From: Acidimicrobiia bacterium
GTDB lineage: Bacteria > Actinomycetota > Acidimicrobiia > Spongiisociales > ZC4RG35
DNA length: 64,000 nt
Direction: 5' to 3'
Assembly (NCBI GenBank): GCA_028285585.1
Contig: JANQOU010000010.1
Coordinates: 62,001-126,000, forward strand
The notes beneath the pieces are model-generated. The model ran no database searches. It saw nothing but the letters and a program-made list of their open reading frames with translations, and was not told the DNA's origin. Positions 33,701 to 41,622 of this stretch are shown in pieces. How positions within the stretch are numbered: position 1 is the stretch's first letter; each line of letters begins with the position of its first letter. The position numbers and the translations under genes are program-made.

Positions 33701-34485
33701 TGCTGCTCAAAGACAAGAAACTGCTCATCACCGGTGTCCTCACCGACGACTCCATTGCATGGCACACCGCGAGAGTGGCCCAGGAGGAGGGGGCCGAGAT
33801 AGTTGCCACGGGCTTCGGCAGAGGACTGCGGCTCACAGAGCGGTCGGTCCAGCGGCTCCCTGAGCCGTGCGATGTGCTCGAGCTCGACATCAACGACCCC
33901 GCCCAGGTCGATGCCATGGTTGCTGATCTCGACCAGCGCTGGGGCAAGATCGACGGTGCGCTGCACGCCATAGCGTTCGCCCCGGCCGACGCTCTGGGTG
34001 GCAACTTCTTGGACACCCCCGCCGAGTCTGCGCAGACCGCCTTCACCACCTCTGCCTTCTCCTACAAGACACTGGCCGTGGCCTTGCTCCCGCTCATGGA
34101 GAAGGCCGGTGGCGGCTCGCTGGTGGCGATGGACTTCGACAACACACAGGCGTGGCCGGCCTATGACTGGATGGGTGTCGCCAAGTCGGCTCTTCAGTCG
34201 GTGACTCGCTACCTGGCCAGAGACCTCGGCCCCCACAAGGTACGGGTCAATGCAGTGTCAGCCGGCCCGCTCGGGACGGTCGCGGCCAAGTCCATCCCCG
34301 GATTCAATAAGTTCGATCAGGTGTGGGCGGAGCGCTCGCCGCTGGCCTGGGACACCCGAGATCCCGATCCTGTTGCGCGAATGGTGTGTGTGCTGCTCTC
34401 AGACTGGGCGACCATGACGTCCGGTGAGATCATTCACGTCGACGGCGGGTTTCATGCCGTTGCCGCCGGGGTAGACCCCGACTGA
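33700..34485 (+). CDS. fabI: Enoyl-ACP reductase, InhA-like FabI
   Basis: 261 residues. It begins L-L-I-T-G-V-L-T-D-D-S-I-A, the FabI/InhA dinucleotide-binding loop, and has A-Y-D-W-M-G-V-A-K-S-A-L, where Tyr and Lys are the catalytic pair with the InhA spacing of six residues. The motif M-D-F-D-N-T also follows mycobacterial InhA rather than E. coli FabI. The enzyme reduces the enoyl-ACP double bond in fatty acid elongation using NADH. The last 87 bp overlap the 3' end of the antisense histidine kinase gene. Confidence 0.93.
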   Translation: MLLKDKKLLITGVLTDDSIAWHTARVAQEEGAEIVATGFGRGLRLTERSVQRLPEPCDVLELDINDPAQVDAMVADLDQRWGKIDGALHAIAFAPADALGGNFLDTPAESAQTAFTTSAFSYKTLAVALLPLMEKAGGGSLVAMDFDNTQAWPAYDWMGVAKSALQSVTRYLARDLGPHKVRVNAVSAGPLGTVAAKSIPGFNKFDQVWAERSPLAWDTRDPDPVARMVCVLLSDWATMTSGEIIHVDGGFHAVAAGVDPD

Positions 34486-36270
34486 CTCGGTAGGCATCGA
34501 GCTGCCGAGGGGCAGTTCGACCACAAAGGTGGCTCCTCCGCCTTCGGTCGACTCGATGCGCACCGATCCCTTCATCACTTCGGCGAGGCTCTTCACGATC
34601 GACAGGCCGAGACCGGTTCCCCCTTTGGAACGGGTATCCGACTGATCGAGCTGTGTGAATCGGTCGAAGATACGCTCGCGGTCTTCCTCGGGAATGCCGG
34701 GCCCATGGTCCACGACGGCCAGGACCGCAGTCGATGCCCTCTGCCAGCCGAACATCTCCACGGGCGAGTCCGGTGCGTACTTCGAGGCGTTTTCGACCAG
34801 GTTGATCAGGATCCTCGACAGATGGTCGCGATCGGCCTCAACCAGAAGGTTGGCCGGGTCGACGGTGATCGTTGGCTCTATCGAGACGACCCGGTTGACC
34901 TCATCGAAGATCTGCTTGACGGCAATCGGTTCCAGATGAATCGGGATGGCACCGCGGTCGATGCGTGAGACGACCAGCAGGTCCTCGATCAGCCGCTGGA
35001 GACGGCCGGCCTGACGTCTGGCGCTGAGCAGCAGCTCCTGTGAGGTGGGCTCGGGTGGCGCAAGCTCCGGCCGGTTGACCGTGTCGAGCGAGCCGATGAT
35101 CGAGGTGAGAGGGCTTCGGAGCTCGTGGCTGACGGTGGATACGAAGTCGGTCTTCATCTGTGCGACCTCTTCAAGACGACGTGTCATGTCTGCCTGCGCC
35201 TCGTAACGCCCGATCTGAGAGAGAACGAGGCCTGCCGGTGCCGCCAGAGATCCGAGCTGCTCAAGCTGGTCTTCTGAGAAGTCGCCGTCGTAGGGGTCGC
35301 CGACAACGATCACGCCCACTCTCATCGACTCGACCTTCAGCGGGGCGACCAGCGCTTGCTTGAGACCAAGCTCCTTGAGGAGCACATGGTGATCCGAGTC
35401 CTCGGTCACGCTCCGGACGTAGATGGGCTTCGCGGCGCGATATGTCTGAGCGACGACACTGGCGGCATTGATCTCGACGGTGATCGGGTCGGTCTCCAGG
35501 GGATAGCCGTTGACCCAGATCGGGCTCATCACCTCAAGACGGTGCATGTCGGTGTCATTCAGCAAGACCACGCCGACCTGTGCGTCGAGGTACTTGCAGA
35601 TGGTGCCGACGAGGTGAGGGACGATCTCTGCCAGGGACTCGGCTCTGGCCAGGGTGGCGCTGACCGCGTAGAGGCGTTCGAAGTCGAGACGCTGTAACTC
35701 GAGCTTGTTCTCCTGCTCGGTCGAGACTCGGGCCTCCTTCTCGAATTCGAAGCCGACCAAGGCTGTGGCCGCGCCGACCACCAAGACCGTGATCACCGGT
35801 CCCAGCACGTCGGGTATCGCACTGGCGGTCCCCGTTTGGAACTCGACATAGGAGATAGCTGCGGCGATCCCGACTGTGACGATTGCATGGGCCCACCAGG
35901 TGAGGAGGAGACCGGACACGGCGGTCAGCCCGAAGAGGATCGGCAATGCGGTCGCTTGAAGGTCGGGGATGGTGGCAAGCGCCGTGATGCCAACGATCAG
36001 GCCCATCAGCCAGGCTGCTGAGATCCAAGGGGCCGCTGCGGTGGCCATGATCCGGTCCCACCTCGTGGCGGTCGATATGACGAGCAACACGGCTATCCCT
36101 GCCAGCGGCACATAGAAGCCGCGTTGCATGAACACGTCCTCGCTGCGAACCGCCTGTGCGCCGATGATGATCAAGACGATCCATGCCACGGCCGAGGCAC
36201 GGCGAAAAAGCGACGACCGGAAGCGGGCCATCGACTCGTGAACTGTGGGTTCTGTGGCTGAGACTGTCAT
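34399..36270 (-). CDS. Membrane histidine kinase with GAF domain
   Basis: About 623 residues from ATG 36270. Six or so helices fill residues 15-185, followed by a coiled coil, a GAF domain (about 210-375), the H-box S-H-E-L-R-S-P-L-T-S with its phospho-accepting His, and a complete ATPase domain (N-box N-L-V-E-N-A-S-K-Y, G1 D-H-G-P-G-I-P, G2 G-G-T-G-L-G-L). The membrane part is MASE-like in appearance, but no known sensor is recognised. No response regulator gene is adjacent. The C-terminal tail of ~28 residues beyond the ATPase core is read from the strand opposite the fabI 3' end. Confidence 0.88.
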   Translation of the reverse strand: MTVSATEPTVHESMARFRSSLFRRASAVAWIVLIIIGAQAVRSEDVFMQRGFYVPLAGIAVLLVISTATRWDRIMATAAAPWISAAWLMGLIVGITALATIPDLQATALPILFGLTAVSGLLLTWWAHAIVTVGIAAAISYVEFQTGTASAIPDVLGPVITVLVVGAATALVGFEFEKEARVSTEQENKLELQRLDFERLYAVSATLARAESLAEIVPHLVGTICKYLDAQVGVVLLNDTDMHRLEVMSPIWVNGYPLETDPITVEINAASVVAQTYRAAKPIYVRSVTEDSDHHVLLKELGLKQALVAPLKVESMRVGVIVVGDPYDGDFSEDQLEQLGSLAAPAGLVLSQIGRYEAQADMTRRLEEVAQMKTDFVSTVSHELRSPLTSIIGSLDTVNRPELAPPEPTSQELLLSARRQAGRLQRLIEDLLVVSRIDRGAIPIHLEPIAVKQIFDEVNRVVSIEPTITVDPANLLVEADRDHLSRILINLVENASKYAPDSPVEMFGWQRASTAVLAVVDHGPGIPEEDRERIFDRFTQLDQSDTRSKGGTGLGLSIVKSLAEVMKGSVRIESTEGGGATFVVELPLGSSMPTESVGVYPGGNGMKPAVDVNDLTGRHGRPV

Positions 36271-36332
36271 CGGTTCCAAACGGGTTGACTGTATTCTCGG
36301 CCGTTCTCCGGGTTGGATCGAGGTTTTGCTCT

Positions 36333-37064
36333 TTGGCTTTGCGGTCTTTTGCTGACGGTGCCTTGTTCGCAGAGGTCTTTGGGGACGGCGCGCCAAGCAT
36401 TTTGGCCCTCCACGGATGGGGGCGGCGTGGTGCCGACTTCAAGCAATCGCTGCATGACTTGCCTGCTCTTGCACCCGACCTCCCAGGCTTTGGCGCATCC
36501 CCGGCTCCCGGCTCGGTGATCGGCGCCGAAGGGTACGCCGACATTGTCTCGGAGATGCTGGAAGCTTTCGATAGGCCTCCCGTACTTGTTGGGCATTCCT
36601 TTGGGGGGCGGGTAGCGGTGTGCCTGGCGGCCAAGCATCCCGGCCGGGTTGGCGACCTGGTTCTGACAGGTGTCCCTTTGGTGAGACAGAGCCCGCCGGG
36701 AAAGCCCAAGCTCACCTTCCGGATCATCAGGAAACTCAACGATCTTGGCCTGCTCTCTGATCAACGTCTCGAAGCCGAGAAGAACAAGCGTGGCTCGGTC
36801 GACTACCGGGCTGCTCGCGGTGTCATGAGAGACATCCTCGTCAAAGTGGTCAACGAGGGCTATAAGGATCAGATGCCGAGAGTGGAGTCGCATGTGCATC
36901 TGATCTGGGGAGAAGACGACAACGAAGTGCACCCAGGTGTGGCTCGGATCTCACACGAGCGCTTTCTCCACGATTCGAGTCTCGAGCTACTGCCCGGTGT
37001 CGGGCACCACGTGCCACTGCAGGCTCCCGCCGCCTTGAGACGTGCGGTTGAGGCAGCGCTGTGA
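36333..37064 (+). CDS. Alpha/beta hydrolase
   Basis: About 243 residues from TTG 36333. It has the oxyanion loop L-H-G-W-G-R-R-G, the nucleophile in V-G-H-S-F-G-G-R, an acidic residue in W-G-E-D-D and the last catalytic His in G-V-G-H-H-V. The open frame begins far upstream at 36183 but that part lies opposite the start of the histidine kinase gene and is not hydrolase-like. The stop overlaps the GTG of the MurF-like gene, so a role in the same envelope operon is plausible, for example on a peptidoglycan-related ester or amide. Substrate unknown. Confidence 0.82.
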   Translation: MALRSFADGALFAEVFGDGAPSILALHGWGRRGADFKQSLHDLPALAPDLPGFGASPAPGSVIGAEGYADIVSEMLEAFDRPPVLVGHSFGGRVAVCLAAKHPGRVGDLVLTGVPLVRQSPPGKPKLTFRIIRKLNDLGLLSDQRLEAEKNKRGSVDYRAARGVMRDILVKVVNEGYKDQMPRVESHVHLIWGEDDNEVHPGVARISHERFLHDSSLELLPGVGHHVPLQAPAALRRAVEAAL

Positions 37065-38524
37065 CCTGGCTGCTCGCCGCGGTGTGCGGGGTCGCCTCGG
37101 TCCCCGCCGGCATCCGCTGGCTCCGAGTGTCGCAGCGAGAGCACTACCTGGCTCCGGCTGCTACCCGCTTCGCGTGGCGGTGGTGGACTGCCAGGCCAGT
37201 CAACGTCGCTCTTCTCGTGGCTGGTGTTGGCGGTGTGATCGGCGTGTTGTGGGACGCCCGGCTGGGTTTTGTCCTCGCGGCCGCACAGGTCGGGCCGGTC
37301 GGCCTATCCGTTCGCGGCGTGACGTCTCCTCTTGCTTGGACCGAACGGCTGCGAAGGCTCGCCGTGGCCAGTGGGTTGATAGTGGCGGCGGTTTATCTTG
37401 TCGGAGGCCTTCTCCGTTCACCTTTGATCGTGGTGCTCGGGCTCATCCTGTTGCCATTGATCGTCGATCTGGCAGCGGCGGTGCTGGCTCCGCTGGAGAA
37501 GGCCTTGGGGAATCGGTGGGTGAAGAGAGCAGCGGCCAAGCTCAAGTCGGTCGACTGCGATGTCGTCGCGATCACCGGATCGTATGGGAAGACGTCGACC
37601 AAGAACTATCTGGCCCACTTGCTTGCCGATCATCGGCGGACGGTGGCCAGTCCGGCGTCGTTCAACAACAGGATGGGCCTCGCCCGCGCCATCAATGAAG
37701 GGTTGGGTCCGGACACAGAGGTCTTCATCGCCGAGATGGGAACTTACGGGATGGGGGAGATCGCCGAGATGACCAGTTGGGTGACGCCCAAGATCTCGGC
37801 GATGATTGCCATCGGCCCTGTTCACCTCGAGCGGTTCGGATCGGAGGAGCGAATCGTCGAGGCCAAATCGGAGATCCTCGACCGCGCCGACATTGGAGTT
37901 GTCTGCATCGACCATCCGCTGCTGGCGAAGCTCGCTGAGGACCGCTCTGACACGATGAAGATCGTGGAAGTCTCCGCCGCCAACCGGGTTGTCCGAGTCG
38001 ATGGTCGAGAAGTGATGACGGTCCCGGAGAGCGTCTTTCCGTCGAACCTGGCGGTCGCGACCGGAATCGCTCTCGAGCTGGGCGTCCCACTGGAGGTGAT
38101 CAAGTCGAAGTTGGCGACACTCCCGGTCGCCGAGCACCGGCAGACAGTGCTCAAGGGCGAAGCCGGGTTCACGATCATCGATGACACCTTCAACTCGAAT
38201 CCTGCCGGCGCCCGACGCGCCTTGGAGTTGCTGGCAGCCTCAGGCGATGGCCGCAAGGTCGTGGTCACGCCCGGAATGATCGAGTTGGGCCCACAGCAGG
38301 CAAGAGCCAACGCCGAATTCGCAACCAGCGCAGCTGCCACGGCGGACGACGTGATCATCGTCGGACGGACCAATCGACGCGCACTGCTTCAAGGCGCATC
38401 AGCAGGTCGCGCAGCCGTTACCGTCGTCGACTCCAGAGACGAGGCAGTGGCTTGGGTCAGAAACCGACTCGGTCCCAGTGACGCTGTCCTCTACGAGAAC
38501 GACCTCCCCGACCACTACCCATGA
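37061..38524 (+). CDS. Membrane-anchored MurF-like Mur ligase
   Basis: 487 residues from GTG 37061. Unlike soluble MurF, the first ~150 residues contain four or five hydrophobic segments, so the ligase is held at the membrane. The Mur ligase core follows: the ATP loop I-T-G-S-Y-G-K-T-S-T-K-N near residue 173, then E-M-G-T-Y-G-M-G-E-I, G-P-V-H-L-E-R-F, A-E-H-R-Q-T and D-D-T-F-N-S-N-P, all close to MurF patterns. MurF adds D-Ala-D-Ala to UDP-MurNAc-tripeptide. A D-Ala-D-Ala ligase gene follows after 10 bp, so the pair could make and attach a dipeptide. Whether this is the main MurF or a second copy cannot be told from the window. Confidence 0.82.
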   Translation: MTWLLAAVCGVASVPAGIRWLRVSQREHYLAPAATRFAWRWWTARPVNVALLVAGVGGVIGVLWDARLGFVLAAAQVGPVGLSVRGVTSPLAWTERLRRLAVASGLIVAAVYLVGGLLRSPLIVVLGLILLPLIVDLAAAVLAPLEKALGNRWVKRAAAKLKSVDCDVVAITGSYGKTSTKNYLAHLLADHRRTVASPASFNNRMGLARAINEGLGPDTEVFIAEMGTYGMGEIAEMTSWVTPKISAMIAIGPVHLERFGSEERIVEAKSEILDRADIGVVCIDHPLLAKLAEDRSDTMKIVEVSAANRVVRVDGREVMTVPESVFPSNLAVATGIALELGVPLEVIKSKLATLPVAEHRQTVLKGEAGFTIIDDTFNSNPAGARRALELLAASGDGRKVVVTPGMIELGPQQARANAEFATSAAATADDVIIVGRTNRRALLQGASAGRAAVTVVDSRDEAVAWVRNRLGPSDAVLYENDLPDHYP

Positions 38525-38534
38525 GAGCCCACAA

Positions 38535-39608
38535 GTGACCAGACCAGCCGTTGTGTTCGGAGGCCCTGCTGACGAGCACGACATCTCGATACTCACCGGT
38601 CTTCAGGTGATCCGCGCCCTCGGTGATGTCGACGCGGTGTACTGGTCAAAAACCGGTGACTGGCATCTCGTCGACAACGACCTGGAAGCTTCGGACTTTG
38701 CCGACGGTGTGCCCCGCAAAGCACGGGAATTGACGTTCGTGGCCTCGCCTGGCGCCGGGCTGATGCTGAAGCGAAAGCCTCTATCGCCCGAAGCCGTTCT
38801 CCTGGCGTGTCACGGCGGTCCAGGGGAGGATGGGACTCTCCAAGGCCTCTTCGACATGGTGGGTTATCGCTACACCGGCCCCGGCCAGGCGGCTTCAGCC
38901 TTGGGAATGGACAAGCTGGCCTTTGGCGCGGCGATGTCGGCTGCCGGCCTTCCGACGCTCCCGAGAGCCTTGGTCACGGTGGGGGATGAGCAGCCGCCAG
39001 ACTTTGACAGCCCTTTCATAGTCAAGCCACGGTTCGGTGGCTCCTCGATCGGCATCGAGGTCGCAGACGACTGGTCCACGGTCCTTGCCTTGAAGAAGTC
39101 GTCCCGGTATTTCGATCAGGGTGCCGTTGTCGAGCCTTTCGTCTCGAGCCGGGATCTCCAGGTAGCCGTTCGCACCTATCCGCAGTGGGAGATGTCAGCG
39201 ATCGAAGCCCCAGCCCGTGCTGACGACGGCATCTACTCCTACGACCAGAAGTACCTTGCGTGGGGTGGCGAGGTAAGTGAAGGCCGGGACTTGCCGGCCA
39301 CGCTCGACGATGAGGCTCTGACGGCTATCACCGACTTGTCGAGAAGAGTGACTGAGGCGGCAGGATTGCGCGGCCTGGTGAGGATCGACTATCTCGATTG
39401 TGACGGAGAGTTGCTGGTCAACGAGGTGAACACCATTCCGGGCTCGATGGCTGCCTACCTCTGGATCGACCCTCCGATTGATCGCAAGACTCTGTTCACA
39501 GACATGATTTCGGAGGCACTAGCAGACAGGACCCGAGTGTTCTCTGTAGCCGGCAGCGACGGCACGGCGCTCAGGAGCGCCGGGACCATCGCGTCGAAGC
39601 TTGGTTGA
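38535..39608 (+). CDS. ddl: D-alanine-D-alanine ligase-like ATP-grasp enzyme
   Basis: About 357 residues from GTG 38535. The N-terminal domain opens V-V-F-G-G-P-A-D-E-H-D-I-S with the Ddl glycine-rich loop and has the A-C-H-G-G-P-G-E-D-G-T segment typical of Ddl. The ATP-grasp part has P-F-I-V-K-P-R-F-G-G-S-S-I-G and ends with the metal-binding V-N-E-V-N-T-I-P-G-S. These define the Ddl family, which joins two D-Ala. It follows the MurF-like gene directly. An open frame before 38535 overlaps the MurF-like gene and is rejected. Confidence 0.88.
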   Translation: MTRPAVVFGGPADEHDISILTGLQVIRALGDVDAVYWSKTGDWHLVDNDLEASDFADGVPRKARELTFVASPGAGLMLKRKPLSPEAVLLACHGGPGEDGTLQGLFDMVGYRYTGPGQAASALGMDKLAFGAAMSAAGLPTLPRALVTVGDEQPPDFDSPFIVKPRFGGSSIGIEVADDWSTVLALKKSSRYFDQGAVVEPFVSSRDLQVAVRTYPQWEMSAIEAPARADDGIYSYDQKYLAWGGEVSEGRDLPATLDDEALTAITDLSRRVTEAAGLRGLVRIDYLDCDGELLVNEVNTIPGSMAAYLWIDPPIDRKTLFTDMISEALADRTRVFSVAGSDGTALRSAGTIASKLG

Positions 39609-39612
39609 GCGC

Positions 39613-39846
39613 CTAGAGGTGGACTACGGGGCAGGTGAGGGTGCGGGTGATCCCGTCCACGGCCTGAATCTTGGCGACGACGAGCTTGCCCAGTGAGTCG
39701 ACGTCTTCACTCGACGCTTTGACGATGACGTCGTAGGGGCCCGTCACGTCATCCGCGGAGTCGACACCGTGGATCTCTCGCACTTCCTCTGCAACAACGG
39801 CGGCCTTGCCGACCTCCGTCTGGATCAGGACATAAGCCTGGACCAA
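39613..39846 (-). CDS. Stand-alone Lrp/AsnC-type effector (RAM) domain protein
   Basis: 77 residues from TTG 39846, with a strong ribosome site (GGAGG) before it. The sequence Q-A-Y-V-L-I-Q-T-E-V-G, then T-G-P-Y-D-V-I-V-K-A, and G-I-T-R-T-L-T-C-P-V-V is the beta-alpha-beta effector domain of Lrp/AsnC regulators, without the usual N-terminal DNA-binding helix-turn-helix. Such stand-alone proteins form dimers and octamers and bind amino acids; they may modulate full-length regulators. It ends 4 bp from the converging Ddl gene. Confidence 0.88.
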   Translation of the reverse strand: MVQAYVLIQTEVGKAAVVAEEVREIHGVDSADDVTGPYDVIVKASSEDVDSLGKLVVAKIQAVDGITRTLTCPVVHL

Positions 39847-39879
39847 GTGAGCCTCCTTCGCTCTGGGAGGCGAGCGACA

Positions 39880-41049
39880 CTAGTGGATCAGGTTGTTCTC
39901 CATCACAAAAAGTGCGGCGTTGTGCCTGGTGTCGGCGCCGATGTGCCCACGGGCGCGAGAGAGGCCGGATGTGTACTGGCCGACGTCGGCGCCGAGAACT
40001 TCGGCGGCGTCCTCGTTGGACAGGCCTTGTGCGTACAAGACGAGTGACCGCACTTCCGGGGTGGAGAGGCCGGGCACGGTGAGATCAATCTCCAGTTGCG
40101 GTGCGATCTCGATGACTGCGTCCACCATGGTGGAGTCGAGATGACCGGCGCGGACCCCCTCCTTGAGAAGGCCGATGGCAGTGTGTGTCGGCAAGGCGGG
40201 CCGGTGTGGGCGTGGTTCCCTCATCGCCGAGAAGATGTCGGCGACGGCCATCAGGCGCGACGCTCTGCCCATACCGCCGACTCTGATGCCGGTGTGATAG
40301 CCGGATCCGTCGAGATGCTCGTGATGCTGGGATGCGGTGTCACTCAGGTCGGCGAGCGAGGGTATGGCCTGGAGGATCCTCTGTGTCTCGGAGGTGTGAC
40401 GTTGGACTTCGCTCACCTCACCAGGTGTCAGAGCGGCGGGCTTGTTCCAGATCGACCTCTCGATCGCCAGCCGACCGACATCGTGGAGCGACCCGGCGCG
40501 ACGTATCGCAGTCGTTTGCTCTTCGCTGAACCCTGCGAGGGTGGAGGCAAGACCGGCAATGCGAGACACGCGTCGCGAATGGCCGGTGAGCGTTGGTGCG
40601 ACCAGGTCTGCGACATCTCCGACAAAGGCCAGGGCCTCGTCGATCTCAGCCTCGGTGAGGACGAGATGTGGCTCCGGCTCCAGTGCCAGGATCGAATCTA
40701 CGACTGCGTCGACATGGGCGCCATCCAACTCCTCGCTACGCGACGGCGATTCACCCACTGCGACGTCCGGAAGGCGGAGCCGGCGCTGAACCAGGTCGTA
40801 GCTGTTCGTCAGCCCATGTCCTTGAACACGATCGGATTGATCGAGATAGGAGAGGAAATCGACCACCTCGGCCGTGAGCACGCGGTAGTACTGCTCTCGA
40901 TCGAACTCTTCGGACTGAAGCTGTGCAGCGACGTCGAACAGCGCCTGTCCGAGCCGGCGACCCCTGGCAAGGTCGGTGGAAAGCGATAGGAGAGCGAGTA
41001 TCTCCGCACTCCGAATTTGGGTGATCTGGTTTGTTACCGCCACGTGCAA
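39880..41049 (-). CDS. HD-GYP-like phosphohydrolase with C-terminal LuxR-type helix-turn-helix
   Basis: 389 residues. A helical N-terminal part of ~150 residues is followed by an HD domain with H-S-R-R-V, the pair L-H-D-V-G-R-L, Q-H-H-E-H-L-D-G-S-G-Y-H and V-A-D-I-F-S-A-M. The last pattern element reads G-Y-H rather than G-Y-P of classical cyclic-di-GMP phosphodiesterases. The C-terminal 60 residues (L-S-T-P-E-V-R-S-L-V-L-Y-A-Q-G-L-S-N-E-D-A) form a LuxR/GerE-type DNA-binding helix-turn-helix. It may link a nucleotide signal to transcription; target unknown. Confidence 0.83.
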   Translation of the reverse strand: MHVAVTNQITQIRSAEILALLSLSTDLARGRRLGQALFDVAAQLQSEEFDREQYYRVLTAEVVDFLSYLDQSDRVQGHGLTNSYDLVQRRLRLPDVAVGESPSRSEELDGAHVDAVVDSILALEPEPHLVLTEAEIDEALAFVGDVADLVAPTLTGHSRRVSRIAGLASTLAGFSEEQTTAIRRAGSLHDVGRLAIERSIWNKPAALTPGEVSEVQRHTSETQRILQAIPSLADLSDTASQHHEHLDGSGYHTGIRVGGMGRASRLMAVADIFSAMREPRPHRPALPTHTAIGLLKEGVRAGHLDSTMVDAVIEIAPQLEIDLTVPGLSTPEVRSLVLYAQGLSNEDAAEVLGADVGQYTSGLSRARGHIGADTRHNAALFVMENNLIH

Positions 41050-41073
41050 AGCAGTAGTTGGGGAAATGCCTAC

Positions 41074-41289
41074 CTAATAGCCGTCTTGTCCGAGTTGAAC
41101 TCCGGTGACGAACTCGTTGCCATCTTCGGCAACGACCTGAAAGACTATCCGCTGACCCTGCCTCAGCGTGCGAAAGACGGAGTCCTTGAGCGATCCAGGT
41201 CGCAGGTACACCTCTGTCTGGTCGGTGTCGCGTACGACGATCCCTGCACCGGTCACGGGGTCGTATGTCTTGACGACGCCTTGATCCAT
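41074..41289 (-). CDS. Cold-shock-domain-like small protein
   Basis: 71 residues. M-D-Q-G-V-V-K-T-Y-D-P-V-T-G-A-G-I-V-V follows the cold-shock domain opening (G-x-V-K-x-[FY]-[ND]-x2-x-G-[FY]-G), but the aromatic RNP1 residues are mostly replaced by aliphatic ones, so nucleic acid binding may be weaker. Strands continue with E-V-Y-L-R-P-G-S-L and G-Q-R-I-V-F-Q-V-V. It lies 4 bp after the rpmB stop on the same strand and is likely co-transcribed with ribosomal protein L28. Confidence 0.72.
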   Translation of the reverse strand: MDQGVVKTYDPVTGAGIVVRDTDQTEVYLRPGSLKDSVFRTLRQGQRIVFQVVAEDGNEFVTGVQLGQDGY

Positions 41290-41293
41290 GGTG

Positions 41294-41479
41294 TTAGGCC
41301 TTCACGACCTTGCCGGCGCGGATGCACGAAGTGCAGACCCTGGCCTTCCGGGTGTTCGACCCGTGCTTCACGCGGATCTTCTGGATGTTGGGAAGCCAGC
41401 GACGGTTGTTGCGCTTGTGCGAGAAGCTCACGGTTTTTCCGTAGCTGGGCTCCTTGCCGCAGATCTCACAGCGATAAGA
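41294..41479 (-). CDS. rpmB: 50S ribosomal protein L28
   Basis: 61 residues from ATG 41479, with AGGAG nine bases upstream; an ATG three codons earlier is too close to that site. The L28 pattern is complete: C-E-I-C-G-K-E-P at the start, V-S-F-S-H-K-R-N-N-R-R-W-L-P-N-I in the middle, and V-C-T-S-C-I-R-A-G-K at the end. The two Cys pairs make this a zinc-binding form of L28. Confidence 0.95.
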   Translation of the reverse strand, partial: SYRCEICGKEPSYGKTVSFSHKRNNRRWLPNIQKIRVKHGSNTRKARVCTSCIRAGKVVKA

Positions 41480-41622
41480 CATTTGCATTTACTCCTGGAG
41501 TGGTCTCCGGATCACAACTGGGTGAGCGGGAGAGGATAAACGGGTCGCTCTGTCGAACTCGACCGCGGTGCAATGCTAACGAACAGCCCTATCAAGTCCT
41601 AGTTGGCCTGTACCGTCGGGTC

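Noticed and set aside
41017-41622. N-terminal extension of RecG
   Set aside because: The sequence is the antisense shadow of the cold-shock-like and rpmB genes, and RecG homology begins at ATG 41623.
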